Positions 61,284 through 64,000 of a DNA stretch of 64,000 bases are shown here, one piece after another. The first letter of the stretch is position 1, and every line of letters starts with the position of its first letter. The position numbers and the translations under genes were made by a program. A model generated the notes under the pieces. The model was not told where the DNA came from, did not search any database, and saw only the letters and a program-made list of their open reading frames with translations. Source of the DNA: Shewanella sp. KX20019 (lineage in GTDB: Bacteria; Pseudomonadota; Gammaproteobacteria; Enterobacterales; Shewanellaceae); the NCBI RefSeq assembly GCF_016757755.1, contig NZ_CP068437.1:4464001-4528000 (forward strand), read 5' to 3'.

Positions 61284-62639
61284 TTAACTACCCGCTATCT
61301 TCATTTTGTCCATCAAGATCCCACCAGTACGGATCGACGAGCGTAGATCTCTGTCTTTCGCCACCGCAACAATATTGCTATACATATCTTTTAGGTTGCC
61401 AGCAATGGTGATCTCTTCAACTGGATATAAGATAACGCCATTTTCAACATAGAAACCAGCAGCGCCTCGTGAGTAGTCGCCCGTAACGCTATTAACGCCT
61501 TGTCCCATCACCTCGGTAACAATCAAGCCGGTACCCATCTCTTTGACGAGTTCATCAAACGTTTGCCCAGTTGATGACAACGTCCAGTTATAGATCCCAC
61601 CCGCATGGCCGGTATTTTTCAGGCCTAACTTTCTCGCTGAGTAACTGGTCAGTAGATAAGTAGCCAATCGACCATTATCAATAATCTTACGATCTTGAGT
61701 CGCGACGCCTTCGCTGTCATAAGCGGAACTGGCTAATGCACCGACCAATTGCGGTTGCTCATCAATACTAAACCAATCCGGAAAAACCTGAGTATCGATA
61801 GCATCTAACAAGAAGCTAGACTTACGATAAATGCTGCCGCCACTAATCGCACCCACCAAGTGCCCCATCAATCCGGTCGCTATCTCAGGAGAGAATAAAA
61901 TCGGTAATTGAGTAGTCGCAATTTTTCGACCACCTAAACGTTCTGCGGTTTTTTTGGCCGCTGAAGCCCCAACTAACTCAGGTGCTAGCAACTCACTGTA
62001 TTTTCGCGCTATCGTGTAGTCATAGTCACGCTGCATACCGCCATCAGTTTCACCAATAGCAACACAACTTAGGCTATATCGAGAACTGCAATATCCATGC
62101 AAAAAGCCATGACTGTTACCATATACCTTCACACTTGAATGAGCATTAGCACTGGCACCGTCCGATGTTTGTACCCGCTTATCAGTGTCGAGCGCGGCCT
62201 CTTCGGCCAATACCGCAATACGGCTTAGCTCTTCCGGTGAAATGTCTTGCGGATGGTAAAGATCGAGTTCTGTAAACTCTGTTGCCATCAGTGATTTATC
62301 CGCTAAGCCATTATAGGGATCAGCTGAAGTAAAACGGGCAATGTCATCGGCCGCTTTTACCGCTTGCTTAATGGCTGCAGGACTGAGATCTGAAGTCGAA
62401 GAGCTACCCTTGCAACCCTCTCTAAAGAGTGTGATCCCCAGTGCGCCATCTTTATTAAACTCAACTGTCTCAACCTCTTTCATACGAGTTGAAACAGATA
62501 GACCTTGCTGCTTACTAATAGCAACTTCAGCACCTGAAGTGCCTAAGGTTTTTGCGTATTCCAGTGCCATTGAGACGGCGTCTTGGAGGGAATCTAATTC
62601 GATATCAATGCTAGGTGAGGACACAAATCTACTCTTCAA
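61284..62639 (-). CDS. pmbA: Metalloprotease PmbA (TldE)
   Basis: The 451-residue protein matches PmbA: ALEYAKTLGTSGAEVAISKQ, SVSTRMKEVETVEFNKDGAL, GITLFREGCKGSSSTSDLSP, and late TTGDYSRGAAGFYVENGVIL-type VTGDYSRGAAGFYVENG plus PVEEITIAGNLKDM. It works with TldD on antitoxins and modified peptides. The adjacent divergent darP is the usual gammaproteobacterial neighbour. Confidence 0.95.
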   Translation of the reverse strand: MKSRFVSSPSIDIELDSLQDAVSMALEYAKTLGTSGAEVAISKQQGLSVSTRMKEVETVEFNKDGALGITLFREGCKGSSSTSDLSPAAIKQAVKAADDIARFTSADPYNGLADKSLMATEFTELDLYHPQDISPEELSRIAVLAEEAALDTDKRVQTSDGASANAHSSVKVYGNSHGFLHGYCSSRYSLSCVAIGETDGGMQRDYDYTIARKYSELLAPELVGASAAKKTAERLGGRKIATTQLPILFSPEIATGLMGHLVGAISGGSIYRKSSFLLDAIDTQVFPDWFSIDEQPQLVGALASSAYDSEGVATQDRKIIDNGRLATYLLTSYSARKLGLKNTGHAGGIYNWTLSSTGQTFDELVKEMGTGLIVTEVMGQGVNSVTGDYSRGAAGFYVENGVILYPVEEITIAGNLKDMYSNIVAVAKDRDLRSSIRTGGILMDKMKIAGS

Positions 62640-62795
62640 TAATCAGTAATGACATAAGCATAACAAACCCAAAAACCAATCACATTAAATAAGTTTACCT
62701 TTTAGTATGCTCTCAATTAGCCTAGATAAAATATGGCAGGTCAACTGGCCTTATAAATGTTATTATTAACTTAGTATTTGTAAGAGATTTTAGAT

Positions 62796-63338
62796 ATGAA
62801 GATTGTCGGTGACTCAGAACATTTCCACCAGCCCTATGACAAAGATGATGACTACGAAAGTAGAGCCGATGCTAAACGCGGAATCGCCATCTATCAAGAA
62901 CTTGGTAACAAACTGGTTTTGCTCAGTAAAACACAGATTGAAAGACTCAATCTTGATGAAATTGTTTATGACAACGTGTTAAAAGCGAAGACGATTAAGA
63001 TCAATACTGAAGCTTATCGTCGTCATTTACAATATATTGGCAAGTTGATGCGCTACGTTGATATTGAAGCGCTACAGCTCGCGATGAAAAATGTATTGAA
63101 CCAAAATAGCAATGAAAGTGCTAAGAGTAATGTTGCCGATAAAACGCGAGATCAATTACTCAGCGAAGGTGACACGGCGATTCAGGCGTTGATAGAGAAA
63201 CACCCAGCGCTAGAGAGACAAAAGTTACGTCAATTTGTCCGTCAGACAAAAAAAGAGCTTACTAAAAATGCTGATATTAGTTTATCAAAAACAGCAAAAG
63301 AGTTTAGTAAGTATATACGTAACGAAATCACAGAATAA
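62796..63338 (+). CDS. darP: Ribosome biogenesis factor DarP (YjgA, DUF615)
   Basis: The 180-residue protein has the DUF615 pattern: YDKDDDYESRADAKRGIAIY, EIVYDNVLKAKTIKINTEAY, RRHLQYIGKLMRYVDIEALQ and LRQFVRQTKKELTK. It assists late assembly of the 50S subunit. It is divergent from pmbA. A terminator follows. Confidence 0.95.
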   Translation: MKIVGDSEHFHQPYDKDDDYESRADAKRGIAIYQELGNKLVLLSKTQIERLNLDEIVYDNVLKAKTIKINTEAYRRHLQYIGKLMRYVDIEALQLAMKNVLNQNSNESAKSNVADKTRDQLLSEGDTAIQALIEKHPALERQKLRQFVRQTKKELTKNADISLSKTAKEFSKYIRNEITE

Positions 63339-63357
63339 TCGTTACAATCTAGACATT

Positions 63358-63390
63358 AGCTCTCTGAATAAGTAGTTTATTCAGCGAGCT
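63358..63390 (+). terminator. darP terminator
   Basis: AGCTCTCTGAATA, seven-base loop, TATTCAGCGAGCT (one G-U pair) followed by ATTTTTTT. Confidence 0.85.
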
Positions 63391-63487
63391 ATTTTTTTGG
63401 TTAATGCTAAGTACTAGTAGTATAGTTTTGACCAAATTAGTCAGCCCCCTCAAACAGTACTATCATAGTTGCACAAGGAATTTGCGA

Positions 63488-64000
63488 ATGCGCCTCACCA
63501 AAAAGCTGGCCGCCATCCCCTTCACTCTTTTATGTTTATCCGTATTAAGCGGCTGTAATGGCGCTTCAGGTGATAATGAAGATCCGGACACTGGAGGCAG
63601 TTACAGCCTCGCATTAAGCTTTAAAACCGTTGAGAACGGTGTTTGCGCCGAAGCGACCGATGCCCAAAGTTTTGATACTACTGACTCTTTTTGTGCAGTC
63701 GCTCAGTTAAAACAAGATAGCAGTACTAGAAGTGGAAAACTCATCTCATTTGCTGCTTCTTTTGGTGAAATATCAGCACCAAATAAGCTAACCGATGCTA
63801 ACGGCTTAGCCGAAGTAATCATTAGCAATTCTGCCGCTACTGAAAATGCTGGCACGTTAGCAGCTAGCTTTGCTGAAGGCGAAGCTGCAGCCGATGCTAG
63901 TCGTAACTATGAATTCACTCAAGCCACTGCACCATCAGAGCCGACATTTACGCTAAATAGCGCGATAATTAATGGTACTGCCGTTGTTACGCAATTTAAG
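63488..64000 (+). CDS. Lipoprotein with Ig-like domain (3' end cut by window)
   Basis: ATG at 63488, with AAGGA eight bases before, opens 171 codons that reach the window edge without a stop. The product has a lipoprotein signal with lipobox LSGC, a Ser/Asp/Gly-rich linker (NEDPDTGGSYS), then beta-rich sequence of the bacterial Ig-like kind (FAASFGEISAPNKLTDANGL, AEVIISNSAATENAGTLAAS). It is probably a surface or outer-membrane-anchored protein of unknown size. Confidence 0.75.
   Translation, partial: MRLTKKLAAIPFTLLCLSVLSGCNGASGDNEDPDTGGSYSLALSFKTVENGVCAEATDAQSFDTTDSFCAVAQLKQDSSTRSGKLISFAASFGEISAPNKLTDANGLAEVIISNSAATENAGTLAASFAEGEAAADASRNYEFTQATAPSEPTFTLNSAIINGTAVVTQFK

Overview
The window looks like ordinary chromosome of a marine gammaproteobacterium, very probably Shewanella. 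The supporting signs are moderate GC, a RapA helicase gene, RraB, a divergent yjgA (darP)/pmbA pair, many c-di-GMP, PAS and receiver proteins, many small exported proteins of unknown function, and a chromosomal Qnr protein close to QnrA, whose known reservoir is Shewanella algae. I see no rRNA, tRNA, CRISPR array, prophage or complete insertion sequence. Both ends cut through genes: a J-domain co-chaperone at the left and a lipoprotein at the right.

Layout. 1-6.1 kb: DnaJ-family protein, PAP2 phosphatase, an AidA/PixA-type inclusion-body protein, a NERD nuclease-like gene split from its zinc-ribbon tail by one in-frame stop, a cold-shock/membrane/Excalibur protein, and an outer-membrane protein bracketed by 22-bp inverted repeats. 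6.1-8.9 kb: a 279-bp tandem duplication with two terminators, then groEL and groES with a good sigma-32 promoter. 9.0-11.0 kb: a MATE exporter and a Qnr-type pentapeptide protein, apparently co-transcribed. 11.0-16.6 kb: a LysR regulator divergent from an RND adaptor and pump. 16.7-25 kb: small exported proteins, including a DFSK-repeat protein, a large zinc metalloprotease and a hybrid histidine kinase. 25-31.9 kb: PIN-PhoH ATPase, RapA, a DUF3530 protein and a crotonase. 32.3-34.3 kb: REC-CheC protein and diguanylate cyclase. 34.3-39.1 kb: rraB, plsC, then a metal-uptake locus (permease, binding protein, outer-membrane protein, His/Cys-rich exported peptide) with no ATPase gene. 39.3-53.9 kb: MscS channel, fhs, aldo/keto reductase, MaoC, TraB/GumN, an EAL protein, DUF3016, several small proteins, a double-receiver protein, HU and a TorF-type porin. 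54-59.8 kb: alanine/sodium symporter and the arsenic operon arsR-acr3-gap-arsJ. 60-64 kb: lipoprotein hydrolase, pmbA, darP and the start of another lipoprotein.

How genes work together. The ars operon combines arsenite efflux (Acr3) with the GAPDH/ArsJ route, which turns arsenate into 1-arseno-3-phosphoglycerate and exports it. MATE plus Qnr would give drug export and topoisomerase protection from one transcript. The LysR/RND locus has a clear inverted repeat between the divergent genes. The REC-CheC/diguanylate cyclase pair joins phosphorelay input to c-di-GMP synthesis.

The most unusual signals are: the split NERD gene and its CSD-Excalibur partner; the MATE-Qnr pair; the remodelled gap-arsJ junction, with two partial copies of the arsJ 5' end and a 19-bp tandem repeat; the outer-membrane gene framed by inverted repeats next to a duplicated terminator region; the ATPase-less metal locus; and the DFSK-repeat protein. 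All calls come from reading the sequence; no database search was run.
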